42,055 nucleotides of DNA from Casp-actino8 sp044358015 (GTDB taxonomy: Bacteria; Actinomycetota; Acidimicrobiia; Acidimicrobiales; Ilumatobacteraceae): the NCBI GenBank assembly GCA_044358015.1, contig JBIKOO010000013.1, forward strand, positions 1 through 42,055, given 5' to 3'. The number at the start of each line of letters is the position of its first letter. The stretch's first letter is position 1. Under the pieces are notes generated by a model. It was not told where the DNA came from. It was given only the letters and a program-made list of their open reading frames with translations, and searched no databases. Positions 1 to 7,790 of the stretch are shown piece after piece. Both the position numbers and the translations under genes were made by a program.

Positions 1-545
1 ACTTCACCCATCTTGCTCCACTGATCGGCCGCCATGTGAGCGACGTGTTGATACATCGGTCGACCATCGGTGGTGAGCATTTGTAAATCGCCACTGCCCG
101 GATTCGACGTACGACATAAAACGATGATGCCTTTTCCGGTGTGCGCCAAGAATGGCTCAAGCGAATCGGTGCCCAGATACGGGTTGACGGTGACTGCATC
201 TGCGCCATAACGCACAAAAGCTTCGTGGGCATAACGTTCGGCAGTTGGTCCGATGTCGCCACGTTTGGCATCAAGAATCAACACCACCTGCGGATGATTG
301 GTTCGAATGTGCTCGCAGAGTTTCTCTAGCTGTGCTTCGGCACCGATTGCGGCAAAGTATGCAATCTGCGGTTTGAAGGCGCACGCGAGATCGGCGGTGG
401 CATCAGCAATGTCGGCACAGAAACGAAAGATCCCGTCAGGACCTTGGAGATGTGCGGGGATCTTCGCGGGGTCGGGATCGAGTCCGACACAGAGCATTGA
501 GCCACTCGTGGCCCACGCGCGATTCAGTTTGTCGTGGAAGCCCAC
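1..545 (-). CDS. pyrF: Orotidine 5'-phosphate decarboxylase, 3' end cut by the window edge
   Basis: Decarboxylates OMP to UMP, the last step of de novo pyrimidine synthesis in the cytoplasm. Translating the reverse strand from a GTG at 545 gives an uninterrupted 181-codon frame running off the window. It contains LCVGLDPDP near residue 18, the catalytic LDAKRGDIG block and a downstream VNPYLGTDSL strand, all typical of the longer type-2 PyrF found in Actinobacteria. The GTG lies 9 nt after the stop of the ferredoxin gene, with a GAGGG overlapping that gene's 3' end as a weak ribosome site, so the two are probably cotranscribed from the leuA side. The C-terminal third is missing only because the window ends. 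Confidence 0.9.
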   Translation of the reverse strand, partial: MGFHDKLNRAWATSGSMLCVGLDPDPAKIPAHLQGPDGIFRFCADIADATADLACAFKPQIAYFAAIGAEAQLEKLCEHIRTNHPQVVLILDAKRGDIGPTAERYAHEAFVRYGADAVTVNPYLGTDSLEPFLAHTGKGIIVLCRTSNPGSGDLQMLTTDGRPMYQHVAHMAADQWSKMGE

Positions 546-554
546 GAAGCAGGC

Positions 555-746
555 TCAGCCCTCAACCGTGATGGCGGCAGTGGGGCACAAGTCGGCAGCC
601 TGCTCGACTTTTTCGCGCAACTCTTCGCCCGGATTTTCGATGAGTACATAGAGGTAACCGTCGCTACGAACTTCGAAAACTTCGGGGCATACCTGCATGC
701 ATGAACCGGTCGATGCACAAATATCAAAATCGACTGAAACCTTCAT
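555..746 (-). CDS. Small single-cluster ferredoxin (63 aa)
   Basis: Electron carrier of the short actinobacterial ferredoxin type, often a partner of cytochromes P450 or other oxidoreductases. Cysteines at C10, C16, C20 (followed by Pro) and C54 (followed by Pro) can bind one cluster. The position that is Cys or Asp in [4Fe-4S] relatives is Thr13, which suggests a [3Fe-4S] cluster or an unusual ligand. GGGAGA precedes the ATG at a good distance. It sits 51 nt downstream of leuA and 9 nt upstream of pyrF on the same strand; no P450 is visible, so its partner is unknown. Confidence 0.85.
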   Translation of the reverse strand: MKVSVDFDICASTGSCMQVCPEVFEVRSDGYLYVLIENPGEELREKVEQAADLCPTAAITVEG

Positions 747-797
747 GATGTTGTCTCCCTACTTGTCAAACCTGTTGAGTTCTTACTGAATCTAACC

Positions 798-2516
798 CTA
801 GTGCGCGGTGGTCAAAGTGTGGCGTTCGTGAGCCGACAGGACGGCTCGCAACGAGGCCGTCACGGTGTTTTCATCGGTGCCGACGCCCCACAACACATCG
901 CCGTTGCCGTTGATGGTTTCAACGTAAGCGACGGCTTTGGCCTCGGATCCCTTGCCAATGGCGTGCTCGGTGTAGTCGACCACGTCAAGGTTGGCATCGA
1001 GGCCCGTCCGCATGGCTGACACGAACGCGTCAATGGGTCCGTTGCCCTCGCCGCTGATGGTTTGGTGCTGGCCGTCAATGACCAGCTGTGCGGTGATCGT
1101 GGTTCGACCACCACCGCTTGACACACTGCGCATCTCGTGGCTTTCAAGAACGAACCTTGGCGACTCGGTGAGATATTCGCCTTGGAAGGCAGTCCACATG
1201 GTGACGGGACTGATTTCGGTTCCGAGATCTTCAGTCATGTGCTGAATGTTCTTGGAGAATTCAATTTGCAAACGGCGTGGCAAATCAAAACCGTGTTCAG
1301 ACTTCATCACGTATGCGACGCCGCCCTTGCCACTTTGACTGTTCACACGAATGACTGCTTCGTACGTGCGACCAAGGTGCTTGGGATCAAGTGGCAAATA
1401 CGGAACACCCCAGGTGTCGTAACCTTCGCCCAGTTTTTCAAGACCCTTCTTGATGGCATCTTGGTGACTACCGCTGAATGCGGTGTACACCAGGTCGCCC
1501 ACGTACGGGTGACGCGGGTGCACGGGCAAACGATTGCAATACTCGGCAGTGCGACGCAACGCATCAATGTCGGTGATGTCGAGTTCGGGATCAACGCCAT
1601 TGACAAACAAGTTGAGTGCCAAGTTGATGATGTCAACGTTGCCGGTGCGCTCGCCATTGCCGAACAATGTTCCTTCAACACGATCGGCGCCAGCCATCAC
1701 GCCAAACTCGGCAGCAGCGACACCACAGCCGCGATCGTTATGCGGATGCAAACTGATGATTACGCTGTCACGATTCTTGATTGTGCGACAGAACCACTCA
1801 ATAACATCGCCGTACACGTTGGGGCTGTAACACTCAACGGTTGCGGGCAAATTGAGAATGAGCGGCTTTTCAGGGGTCGGCTTAATGACATCCATGACTG
1901 CTTCACACACTTCAATTGCGTATTCGGGTTCGGTGAGCGTGAAACTCTCGGGGGAGTATTCGTAACGCACGATTGTTCCGGGCAAGGTGCTTTCCATTGA
2001 CTTGCACTTCTCGGCAGCATGAACCGCGATCGCTTTGATGCCAGGCTTGTCAAGGTTGAACACAACATCGCGCTGCAATGGATTCGTCGAGTTGTAGAAG
2101 TGCACAATCGCTTGCTTGATGCCGCGTAACGATTCGTAAGTACGTTCAATGAGTTCATCGCGACTTTGTACGAGCACTTGAATCGTCACGTTGTCGGGAA
2201 CCAAGTTCTCTTCAACGAGTTGGCGAACGAAATCAAAGTCGGGCTGGCTGGCTGACGGGAAGCCCACTTCAATTTCGGTGAAACCGATCTTGCAGAGTTC
2301 TTCGAACATACGGCGCTTGCGTTCGGGGTCCATGGGGTCGATGAGGGCCTGATTGCCGTCACGTAAGTCAACTGAACACCACAACGGAGCTTTGTCGATC
2401 ATCTTGTTGGGCCACGTGCGGTCGGTGAGCACCAATGGAATGAACGGCTTGTACTTGTCGAACGCCATGCGGTTTTTGCCGCCATTGACGAACTGGGCTG
2501 AGTTCTGAATGTTCAT
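798..2516 (-). CDS. leuA: 2-isopropylmalate synthase, type 2
   Basis: Condenses acetyl-CoA with 2-oxoisovalerate, the committed step of leucine synthesis. The 572-aa protein has the catalytic LRDGNQ at 51-56, the metal-binding SLHPHNDRG with H257 and H259, the GNGERTGN motif near 287 and a C-terminal allosteric LeuA-dimer domain. The DKAPLWCSVDLRDGNQAL-type N-terminus marks the long actinobacterial/fungal-like class rather than the E. coli class. I start at ATG 2516 because CGGGAG lies 8 nt upstream; the frame stays open further upstream, but that stretch overlaps the attenuator. Expression is probably controlled by the Leu leader peptide and terminator at 2591-2682. Ferredoxin and pyrF follow on the same strand. 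Confidence 0.95.
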   Translation of the reverse strand: MNIQNSAQFVNGGKNRMAFDKYKPFIPLVLTDRTWPNKMIDKAPLWCSVDLRDGNQALIDPMDPERKRRMFEELCKIGFTEIEVGFPSASQPDFDFVRQLVEENLVPDNVTIQVLVQSRDELIERTYESLRGIKQAIVHFYNSTNPLQRDVVFNLDKPGIKAIAVHAAEKCKSMESTLPGTIVRYEYSPESFTLTEPEYAIEVCEAVMDVIKPTPEKPLILNLPATVECYSPNVYGDVIEWFCRTIKNRDSVIISLHPHNDRGCGVAAAEFGVMAGADRVEGTLFGNGERTGNVDIINLALNLFVNGVDPELDITDIDALRRTAEYCNRLPVHPRHPYVGDLVYTAFSGSHQDAIKKGLEKLGEGYDTWGVPYLPLDPKHLGRTYEAVIRVNSQSGKGGVAYVMKSEHGFDLPRRLQIEFSKNIQHMTEDLGTEISPVTMWTAFQGEYLTESPRFVLESHEMRSVSSGGGRTTITAQLVIDGQHQTISGEGNGPIDAFVSAMRTGLDANLDVVDYTEHAIGKGSEAKAVAYVETINGNGDVLWGVGTDENTVTASLRAVLSAHERHTLTTAH

Positions 2517-2590
2517 GTTGTACTCCCGTTGTACGAACTTGGGTTGTGAGTTGGGTTGGCGGACTGGATCTAGAGCGAATGCGAGAAATG

Positions 2591-2619
2591 AAAAAACCCC
2601 GGCGCTGGTGCGCACGGGG
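2591..2619 (-). terminator. Intrinsic terminator in the leuA leader (attenuator)
   Basis: On the minus strand CCCCG-T-GCGC, loop ACCA, GCGC-CGGGG folds into a 9-bp stem with one bulged T, followed directly by six T. It lies between the leader peptide and leuA. An alternative stem, GGCGAGCG (2649-2642) with CGTTCGCC (2631-2624), lies just upstream and could act as the competing or pause structure. Confidence 0.8.
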
Positions 2620-2649
2620 CTTTGGCGAACGCGTTATGGGGCGCTCGCC

Positions 2650-2682
2650 CTAACTAAGAAGGAGTCCGATCAACTTGGTCAC
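2650..2682 (-). CDS. leuL: Leucine leader peptide of leuA
   Basis: Ten-codon reading frame starting at GTG: MTKLIGLLLS, with four Leu codons (TTG, CTC, CTT, CTT) of which three are consecutive, ending in TAG. Ribosome stalling at these codons when charged tRNA-Leu is short would favour the antiterminator over the terminator at 2591-2619. The start codon is 7 nt behind a TAGCGT -10 box, so the leader is probably translated from a leaderless transcript. Composition, position and the terminator together make chance unlikely; attenuation itself is inferred. Confidence 0.7.
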   Translation of the reverse strand: MTKLIGLLLS

Positions 2683-2689
2683 GGATCTG

Positions 2690-2719
2690 ACGCTACCGAA
2701 CCGATGGCAGGGCGCGCAA
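2690..2719 (-). promoter_or_regulatory. Promoter of the leuA leader transcript
   Basis: TTGCGC at 2719-2714 and TAGCGT at 2695-2690 are separated by 18 nt. Transcription would begin at or next to the GTG of the leader peptide. The stretch 2720-2812 upstream holds nothing else I can recognise. Confidence 0.5.
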
Positions 2720-2812
2720 CGACACCGCAAGAGGTTTCGGGGCATTTGTGGTCAGTGCGGCCCTCAACGGGGCGCTGAGTGGGCAATCAGACGGGCTATG
2801 GGCTCGATCTGA

Positions 2813-3016
2813 TCAGTCAGCGTTGACAGACTCGGTCAACGAGACCAATTCGGCGTCGAGGAGAGCTGCTTCGACTTCGGCGATCACGGCACGCCAGTCG
2901 TATCCAACACCTTTACCCGGGTAGGTCTGTTCGGATGACATCTGTTCGGGTGACATGTTGACGGTACTAACCGTGTTCAAACTCTGTTGAGTGAAAGGGG
3001 TCGAGTAAATACTCAT
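2813..3016 (-). CDS. Unknown 67-aa protein
   Basis: I do not recognise this protein. Its ATG at 3016 is preceded by a strong GGGAGG, the best ribosome site in the area, which argues for a real gene. The N-terminal half is rich in Ser, Thr, Gln and Met (YSTPFTQQSLNTVSTV); the C-terminal half has an acidic amphipathic stretch (WRAVIAEVEAALLDAELVSL). It has no signal peptide, membrane segment or cysteine. It lies upstream of the leuA leader on the same strand but is separated from it by the leuL promoter. GATAAT near 3059 could serve as its -10 box. Confidence 0.5.
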   Translation of the reverse strand: MSIYSTPFTQQSLNTVSTVNMSPEQMSSEQTYPGKGVGYDWRAVIAEVEAALLDAELVSLTESVNAD

Positions 3017-3262
3017 TGGTCGGACCTCCCGGTTGTTGTCGTTGTCAGGTGTTGGGTGATTATCACTTCGCTGTTGGACCGCAAGTAAACGGACTGCGGA
3101 AACCTAACGACATTTCACCCTCATGTCTATGCATTTGGGCAAATTTTTAGTCAATGTGACATGCGCTACACTTAGCGAAGATTCCCCAGCGTGTCAGGGG
3201 TGTTGAATCTGAATTGAGTCACGAAACTCGTGGCGGTTTTTGACAAGGAACGAGGTCCCGTC

Positions 3263-3637
3263 ATGGGCGTAGCAGTTGAACTATCCAGTGAAAATTTTGA
3301 GTCGACTATTTCGGGCAATGACCTTGTTCTTGTTGACTTTTGGGCCTCGTGGTGCGGACCATGTCGTCAGTTTGCTCCAGTCTTTGAAGCCGTCGCCGAA
3401 AAGAACCCGACGGCCATTTTCGGCAAGGTCGATACCGAAGCTCAGCAAGATTTGGCTGGGGCCTTCGGAATTCAATCAATCCCGACGTTGATGGTTTTCC
3501 GTCAGGGCGTCATGTTGTACAACGCCCCGGGCGCTCTGCCGCAGCATGCTCTCGAGGATTTGGTGAGCAAAGCACTTGAGTTGGATATGGATGACGTGCG
3601 GGCCGAGATCGCCGCGCAAGAACAAGCCAACTCGTAA
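3263..3637 (+). CDS. Thioredoxin
   Basis: Cytoplasmic dithiol-disulfide carrier. The 124-aa product has VDFWASWCGPCRQFAP with the WCGPC redox centre near residue 30, the conserved cis-Pro in SIPTLMVF, and a 15-20 residue acidic tail beyond the usual ~105-aa fold. I choose ATG 3263 because GAACGAGG stands 7 nt before it; an upstream GTG at 3230 would add 11 residues lacking family similarity. TACACT at 3167-3172 is a possible -10 box but its -35 is unclear. A hairpin follows at 3792. Confidence 0.9.
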   Translation: MGVAVELSSENFESTISGNDLVLVDFWASWCGPCRQFAPVFEAVAEKNPTAIFGKVDTEAQQDLAGAFGIQSIPTLMVFRQGVMLYNAPGALPQHALEDLVSKALELDMDDVRAEIAAQEQANS

Positions 3638-3791
3638 GAAGTCGCATCACTGACCGGCAAGTAGCGCCTGTCAGAATGACTGCCAGAACGATAAGAAGTT
3701 ATAAAAGTACTGTGAATATTTCTTTCTATTTATGATCTCTGACCTGCAGTGTTCTTGTATAGTTCATGTTGCCGCACCCGCCAGCGGCACC

Positions 3792-3844
3792 AACGACCCG
3801 GCCGGCTCGAGCTTCACCGCTCGCCACCGGGTCGTTGATTTTGT
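3792..3844 (+). terminator. Hairpin terminator downstream of thioredoxin
   Basis: AACGACCCGG (3792-3801) pairs with CCGGGTCGTT (3827-3836); an inner CGAGC/GCTCG stem sits in the loop, and GATTTTGT follows. The 3638-3791 stretch before it is AT-rich with no gene visible. A 13-nt direct repeat, TTGTCGGCTGATT, occurs at 3841 and 3855 just after it. Confidence 0.6.
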
Positions 3845-3886
3845 CGGCTGATTCTTGTCGGCTGATTTCTGTATATGGTGTCGCAT

Positions 3887-5134
3887 ATGTCAAGCACTAG
3901 TAGTCACGGCCTTCCATTTGTTGATGCCAGCGAAGTCGGCATGAGTGCCGAACGTTTGGCACGAATCGAAAATCACTTCAGGAGTTATGTTGACGAATCG
4001 TGGCTTTCTGGGTGGGCGCTCACCATTGCTCGAGAAGGAAAAATCGCTTTGTCAGCTTCATGCGGTTTAGCTGATCGCGAAAACAACAAACCGATTGCGG
4101 ACGACACGATTTACCGAATCTTCTCGATGACCAAGCCGATTACCGCAGTGGCCGCAATGATGCTGTGGGAAGAAGGTAAGTTTGAACTTCACGATCATGT
4201 CTCAAAGTTCATTCCCGAATTTGGCGAATCAAAAGTTTTCCTTGGTGGCACGTTTTTAAAGCCAGTACTCGGACCACAAACCAGCGCGATGGAAATGTGG
4301 CATTTGTTCACGCATACAGCTGGGTTGACGTATGGCTTTATGTATTCGCATCCTGTCGACGAGTTGTATCGACGCGCCGGCATGGAATGGGGTTTCCCGC
4401 GCGATCTAGATCTTGCAGGCGTGTGTTCATTGCTCGCACAACAACCACTTTTGTTCCAACCAGGCAGCGAATGGAATTACTCAACATCGATTGATGTTCT
4501 TGGACGAGTTGTTGAAGTGATTAGCGGTCAACGTTTAGGCGACTTTTTGCACGATCGGATTTTTGCACCACTTGGCATGAGTGATACTGCGTTTTTCTGT
4601 CCTGAAGAAAAAGCTGATCGTTTATCGGCGTTGTACCTCGCGCATCCGAAAACGCGTCTCGCAACGCGTGGCGATGCCGCTGATCGTGGAACGAAGAAAC
4701 TGCCCGCAGCTGATGGTGGTGGTGGAGGCTTGGTGTCAACAATGCCTGACTATGTGCGCTTTGCTGAGATGTTGCGACGTGGTGGCGAGTTCAATGGTGT
4801 GCGCTTGTTGTCGCCACGAACCGTGAACTACATGGCCAGCAATCATTTGCCAGGTAACGCTGATCTCACCGAGTTCGGTCGACCTCTCTTCGCTGAAACC
4901 GATTATGACGGTGTGGGATTCGGCCTTGGGATGAGCGTGACGATGGACCCAGTTGCGACAAAGACTGCAGGTTCGGTCGGTGACTTTGGTTGGGGAGGGG
5001 CAGCTAGTACCTGGTTCATGGTCGATCCGGTTGAAGACCTCACTTTGACCTTTATGACGCAGCTCATGCCATCCAGCACCCATCCATTTAGATCACAGTT
5101 GAAACAGATGGTGCATCAGGCGTTGATCGACTGA
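3887..5134 (+). CDS. Serine hydrolase of the beta-lactamase/esterase (class C) family
   Basis: Penicillin-binding-like fold with the class C catalytic set: SMTK (Ser84-Lys87 if numbered from the ATG at 3875), the tyrosine motif NYST (Y202) and a C-terminal FGWGGAAS in place of KTG, typical of EstB-type esterases and D-aminopeptidase relatives rather than true beta-lactamases. No signal peptide is visible, so a cytoplasmic esterase role is likelier than drug resistance. Two starts are possible: ATG 3875 lies within a TATATG that may be the -10 box, so ATG 3887 is preferred. Substrate unknown. The GDP-fucose synthase gene follows after 28 nt. Confidence 0.85.
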   Translation: MSSTSSHGLPFVDASEVGMSAERLARIENHFRSYVDESWLSGWALTIAREGKIALSASCGLADRENNKPIADDTIYRIFSMTKPITAVAAMMLWEEGKFELHDHVSKFIPEFGESKVFLGGTFLKPVLGPQTSAMEMWHLFTHTAGLTYGFMYSHPVDELYRRAGMEWGFPRDLDLAGVCSLLAQQPLLFQPGSEWNYSTSIDVLGRVVEVISGQRLGDFLHDRIFAPLGMSDTAFFCPEEKADRLSALYLAHPKTRLATRGDAADRGTKKLPAADGGGGGLVSTMPDYVRFAEMLRRGGEFNGVRLLSPRTVNYMASNHLPGNADLTEFGRPLFAETDYDGVGFGLGMSVTMDPVATKTAGSVGDFGWGGAASTWFMVDPVEDLTLTFMTQLMPSSTHPFRSQLKQMVHQALID

Positions 5135-5162
5135 AGGGTACGATTGAGACAGAGGTGAACCC

Positions 5163-6134
5163 ATGTTTCAACCAATGCCCAAAGATGCACGAATTTATGT
5201 AGCCGGTCACGGTGGACTCGTCGGAAGTGCGGTCGTCCGTCGACTTCAGGCTGGCGGTTTCACCAACATCCTCACCGCAACTCGTGCGCAACTCGATCTG
5301 CGCGATCAAGGTGCAGTGAATACGTGGTTTGAAAACAACCGTCCCGATTATGTGTTCTTGGTTGCAGGAACTGTTGGCGGCATTTTGGCGAACAGCACTC
5401 GGCCAGCCGAATTCATTTACGACAATCTCATGATCCACGGAACAGTTGTCGATGCCAGTCATCGCGTTGGGGTCTCCAAATTGTTGTACCTCGGAAGTTC
5501 GTGCATCTATCCACGTCATGCAACTCAGCCAATCACCGAAGAACAATTGCTGACGGGTCCACTTGAACCGACGAACGAATGGTATGCAATCGCCAAGATC
5601 GCCGGCATCAAATTGTGCCAGGCGTACCGCCGTCAATACGGAAGTGATTTCATTTCGGCGATGCCGACCAACTTGTACGGACCCGAAGACAACTTCGATT
5701 TGTCATCGAGCCATGTGTTGCCGGCACTCATTCGTAAATTTCATGACGCCAAGCAAAGCGGTGGCAAAGATGTTGAGATCTGGGGAACGGGTAGCCCGAT
5801 GCGTGAGTTCTTGCACGTTGATGACCTGGCCGATGCGTGTGTGTTTTTGATTGAGAACTACAGCGACGATATGCACATCAACGTCGGAACTGGCGTCGAC
5901 CTCAGCATCCGCGAGCTAGCGGAAAAGGTTCGCGATGTTGTGTACCCAGCCGCTGAACTTCGTTTTGATACATCAAAGCCTGATGGAACGCCGCGAAAGG
6001 TTCTCGACGTGAGTCGTTTGAACAACCTGGGTTGGTCGCCGAGTTACACGCTCGATAATGGACTTGCCAGTACGTATCAGTGGTTCTTAGATCAGCAAGA
6101 CAGCCATACCGCTATGCGCGGTATGAAGCAGTAA
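5163..6134 (+). CDS. fcl: GDP-L-fucose synthase
   Basis: NADPH-dependent epimerase/reductase converting GDP-4-keto-6-deoxymannose to GDP-L-fucose for surface glycans. The 323-aa short-chain dehydrogenase has the nucleotide loop GHGGLVG at 15-21, the SSCIYP motif at 112-117 and the catalytic Y141-x3-K145 pair; RNFLHVDD-like MREFLHVDDLADA and NLYGPEDNFD are family signatures. AGAGGTG precedes the ATG by 7 nt. No GDP-mannose dehydratase gene is in the window. It converges with the acyl-CoA ligase gene, only 3 nt between stops. Confidence 0.92.
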   Translation: MFQPMPKDARIYVAGHGGLVGSAVVRRLQAGGFTNILTATRAQLDLRDQGAVNTWFENNRPDYVFLVAGTVGGILANSTRPAEFIYDNLMIHGTVVDASHRVGVSKLLYLGSSCIYPRHATQPITEEQLLTGPLEPTNEWYAIAKIAGIKLCQAYRRQYGSDFISAMPTNLYGPEDNFDLSSSHVLPALIRKFHDAKQSGGKDVEIWGTGSPMREFLHVDDLADACVFLIENYSDDMHINVGTGVDLSIRELAEKVRDVVYPAAELRFDTSKPDGTPRKVLDVSRLNNLGWSPSYTLDNGLASTYQWFLDQQDSHTAMRGMKQ

Positions 6135-6137
6135 GAC

Positions 6138-7697
6138 CTAGTTGACCTGTCGCGTGTGATTGACCCAATAGGGTTCGCGCAACTTGAACTTTTGTAATTT
6201 GCCCGTGGCTGTGCGGGCGAGTTCGTTTCTGAATTCAATGCGCTTTGGACATTTGTAGCCTGCGAGTTTCGTTTTTACGTATGCAATGAGTTCATCTTCG
6301 GTCAGCGTCGATGTCGGATTCTTTACAACGAGAGCCATCACTAACTCGCCCCATTTTTCATCGGGAACGCCAATGACTGCAACCTCGTTGACATCGGGGT
6401 GACCAAAAACAGCATCCTCAACTTCGATGGATGAAACGTTCTCACCGCCAGAAATGATCACGTCTTTCTTGCGATCGCTAATGGCTAAGTAATGATCGGC
6501 ATCAATGTCACCGCCATCGCCAGTGTGGAACCATTCGACTCCGCCGGCGTCATCGCTTGCAGCATGAATGGCATCAGCAGTGGCTTCGGGTTGATCCCAG
6601 TAGCCCTGCATGACGACGTTGCCGCGGGCCAGTACTTCGCCTTGATCAGAAATACGCAGCTCAACACCGAGTGCTGGCGAACCGGCACGAGAAAGCTTTT
6701 GTGCACGTTCGGCCGATGTGAGTGCATCGAATTCTTCACGAGTGCGATTCATCGTGAGGAATGGTGACGTTTCGGTGAGACCGTACAACTGAATGAATTC
6801 CCAACCGAGTTCGGTTTCCATTCGCTCAATGGTTTTTGTTGGTGGCGGTGCACCAGCAACAACCATGCGCACGCGATTGCGACCAGGAATCGGTCCGTCC
6901 CAATTAGCGGCCGCATCAAGAACCATATTCACAACTGCGGGAGCACCGCACAACATCGTGACACCATGCTCTTCAATGCGGCGAAGAATTTCAGCGCCAT
7001 CAACTTTGCGCAAGATGATGTGGCGTCCACCCATACCAGTGACGGCGTAGACCATGCCCCAACCATTGCAATGGAACTGCGGAAGCGTGTGTAGGTAAAC
7101 ATCGCGATCGTTGACACCCATCTGCCAACCGAAAGTTGCCGAGTTCAACCACAAGTTGCGATGTGTGAGTTGCACGCCTTTGGGACGCGCGGTTGTGCCA
7201 CTCGTGTAGTTGATGGTTGCGGTCGCGTCTTCGTCGGGGGTCCAGGGTTGGGGTTCAACTCCAAAGCGCAACAAAATCTGGTCGGACTCGGAACCGATGA
7301 TGAATTTGTGTTCGCACTCAACTGACGTCATTGCTTCTTCAAGTTCGGGGTCGATCAACAACACTCGGGCACCAGAGTGCTTCACGATGTACTTCACTTC
7401 TTCGGCAACAAGTCTGAAGTTGACCGGCACCAAAATTCGACCCGACCCCGAGACACCAAAGAATGCGGTCAACAGGCGAGCCGAGTTATGCGACACCATC
7501 GCAACGCGCTCGCCCACACCAATTCCGAGAGCATCAAGGCCAGCGGCTTGAGCTCGAGCACGTTCGGCGACTTGGCGATAGGTGAGTGAACCCCACGACT
7601 CGGCGGGCTGATCAGGCTCATCAACGACCGCGATGCGATCGGGGTACAGCAACTCGGCACGGCGGATGTGATCAATGATGGTCAAAGGAACACGCAT
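6138..7697 (-). CDS. Fatty-acyl-CoA synthetase (AMP-forming ligase)
   Basis: Activates a carboxylic acid through an acyl-adenylate to its CoA thioester. The 519-aa protein carries the P-loop YTSGTTARPKG at 164-174, YGLTETSP in the middle, the hinge WFHTGDGGDID and DRKKDVIISGGEN, and the C-terminal catalytic lysine in RTATGKLQK. Similarity is to medium/long-chain or aryl-CoA ligases of Actinobacteria; chain length cannot be read from the sequence. The ATG is 6 nt behind TACTGT, so the transcript is probably leaderless. It is divergent from the DEAD-box helicase gene. Confidence 0.9.
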   Translation of the reverse strand: MRVPLTIIDHIRRAELLYPDRIAVVDEPDQPAESWGSLTYRQVAERARAQAAGLDALGIGVGERVAMVSHNSARLLTAFFGVSGSGRILVPVNFRLVAEEVKYIVKHSGARVLLIDPELEEAMTSVECEHKFIIGSESDQILLRFGVEPQPWTPDEDATATINYTSGTTARPKGVQLTHRNLWLNSATFGWQMGVNDRDVYLHTLPQFHCNGWGMVYAVTGMGGRHIILRKVDGAEILRRIEEHGVTMLCGAPAVVNMVLDAAANWDGPIPGRNRVRMVVAGAPPPTKTIERMETELGWEFIQLYGLTETSPFLTMNRTREEFDALTSAERAQKLSRAGSPALGVELRISDQGEVLARGNVVMQGYWDQPEATADAIHAASDDAGGVEWFHTGDGGDIDADHYLAISDRKKDVIISGGENVSSIEVEDAVFGHPDVNEVAVIGVPDEKWGELVMALVVKNPTSTLTEDELIAYVKTKLAGYKCPKRIEFRNELARTATGKLQKFKLREPYWVNHTRQVN

Positions 7698-7703
7698 GGT
7701 CCA

Positions 7704-7709
7704 ACAGTA
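7704..7709 (-). promoter_or_regulatory. -10 box of the acyl-CoA ligase gene
   Basis: TACTGT followed by TGGACC and then the ATG at 7697. No convincing -35 element is seen at 16-18 nt. Confidence 0.45.
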
Positions 7710-7790
7710 GGCATTTTGGTGTGTTTACGCCACAACGAATGCATGCGATCGCCCCATATGGACATGATCGGGGATACCCTGCAATCCAAC

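Noticed and set aside
1137..2000. 287-codon open frame opposite leuA
   Set aside because: Antisense to a well-supported gene; its sequence has no family features and arises from leuA codon bias.
3841..3867. Two-unit direct repeat TTGTCGGCTGATT as a CRISPR or satellite
   Set aside because: Only two copies with a one-base spacer; no CRISPR array is present anywhere in the window.
3887..5134. A true antibiotic beta-lactamase
   Set aside because: Lacks a signal peptide and the KTG motif; the set of motifs fits EstB-type esterases better.
5088..5636. 182-codon frame opposite the GDP-fucose synthase
   Set aside because: Shadow of a strongly supported gene.
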